From Ferruginibacter sp. (lineage in GTDB: Bacteria; Bacteroidota; Bacteroidia; Chitinophagales; Chitinophagaceae), in contig JAGPDJ010000154.1 of the NCBI GenBank assembly GCA_018057635.1, positions 1 through 6,408 on the forward strand: a DNA stretch of 6,408 nt, written 5' to 3'. How positions within the stretch are numbered: the first letter of the stretch is position 1; every line of letters begins with the position of its first letter. Under the pieces are notes generated by a model. The model did not search any database and was not told where the DNA came from. It saw only the letters and a program-made list of their open reading frames with translations. A program made the translations under genes and the position numbers. Shown one piece after another: positions 6,348 to 6,408 of the stretch.

Positions 6348-6362
6348 TTTTACAGTGTAAAA
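6348..6362. promoter_or_regulatory. 15-bp palindrome TTTTACA-G-TGTAAAA, candidate operator of the next gene
   Basis: TTTTACA (6348-6354) and TGTAAAA (6356-6362) are perfect reverse complements around one base. The site lies 15 bases before a possible GTG start at 6378, and just after TATTTTG (6338-6344), which is one base shorter than the TAnnTTTG -7 box. A site overlapping the transcription start fits a repressor operator. The TACA/TGTA core recalls BlaI/MecI-type dyads, but the spacing differs, so no regulator is assigned. Confidence 0.35.
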
Positions 6363-6377
6363 AAGATATATAAAAAA

Positions 6378-6408
6378 GTGGATGATAAAAAACTACAAAA
6401 GATAATTC
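6378..6408 (+). CDS. Possible start of a downstream gene (3'-truncated by window edge)
   Basis: From the GTG at 6378 the frame reads MDDKKLQKII and remains open to the window edge. The in-frame ATG at 6382 in the next frame gives only seven codons before a stop and is not credible. A lysine-rich start followed by hydrophobic isoleucines would fit the first beta-strand of, for example, a response-regulator receiver domain, but ten residues cannot establish a family. The palindrome and A/T-rich sequence before it look like a promoter region, which is the main reason to suspect a gene here. Confidence 0.25.
   Translation, partial: MDDKKLQKII

Overview
The window looks like an ordinary chromosomal segment from a member of the Bacteroidota, most likely Chitinophagaceae or a close relative. 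The reasons are an Oar-like TonB-dependent receptor with an N-terminal carboxypeptidase-regulatory-like domain, A/T-rich start regions without Shine-Dalgarno sequences, a Bacteroidota-type -7 promoter box (TAnnTTTG) before ribBA, and a dispersed-repeat-type inverted repeat beginning TGTCATCCCGACGAAGGAGG. The taxonomic placement is inference from these features.

Layout. Positions 1-214 hold the 3' end of a plus-strand gene for an alpha/beta-hydrolase-fold esterase. Positions 215-553 are non-coding. They contain degenerate GTTTAAG repeats, an 8-bp AT-rich hairpin, a perfect 28-bp inverted repeat with a 20-nt loop (REP-like), and a rho-independent terminator for the minus-strand gene beyond. Positions 554-3925 (minus) encode a complete 1123-residue outer-membrane TonB-dependent receptor of the Oar-like type. 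A 229-bp divergent intergenic region follows, holding a 15-bp palindrome near the receptor start, a 7-bp-stem inverted repeat and the ribBA -7 box. Then on the plus strand come ribBA (4155-5360, bifunctional riboflavin biosynthesis enzyme), a Dps-family ferritin-like protein (5434-5910), and a 73-residue two-helix membrane protein of unknown function (6042-6263). The last 145 bases carry two perfect palindromes and possibly the first codons of another plus-strand gene starting at a GTG at 6378.

Functionally, ribBA supplies both entry reactions of riboflavin synthesis, from ribulose 5-phosphate and from GTP. The Dps protein oxidises and stores iron and protects DNA. The receptor is an outer-membrane TonB-dependent protein with unknown ligand and no SusD-like partner in view. 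The gene order does not by itself indicate a single pathway. I see no CRISPR array, tRNA, rRNA, insertion sequence, phage gene or defence system, and nothing I would call a new biological system. The items most worth a second look are the REP-like inverted repeat and the operator-like palindromes.
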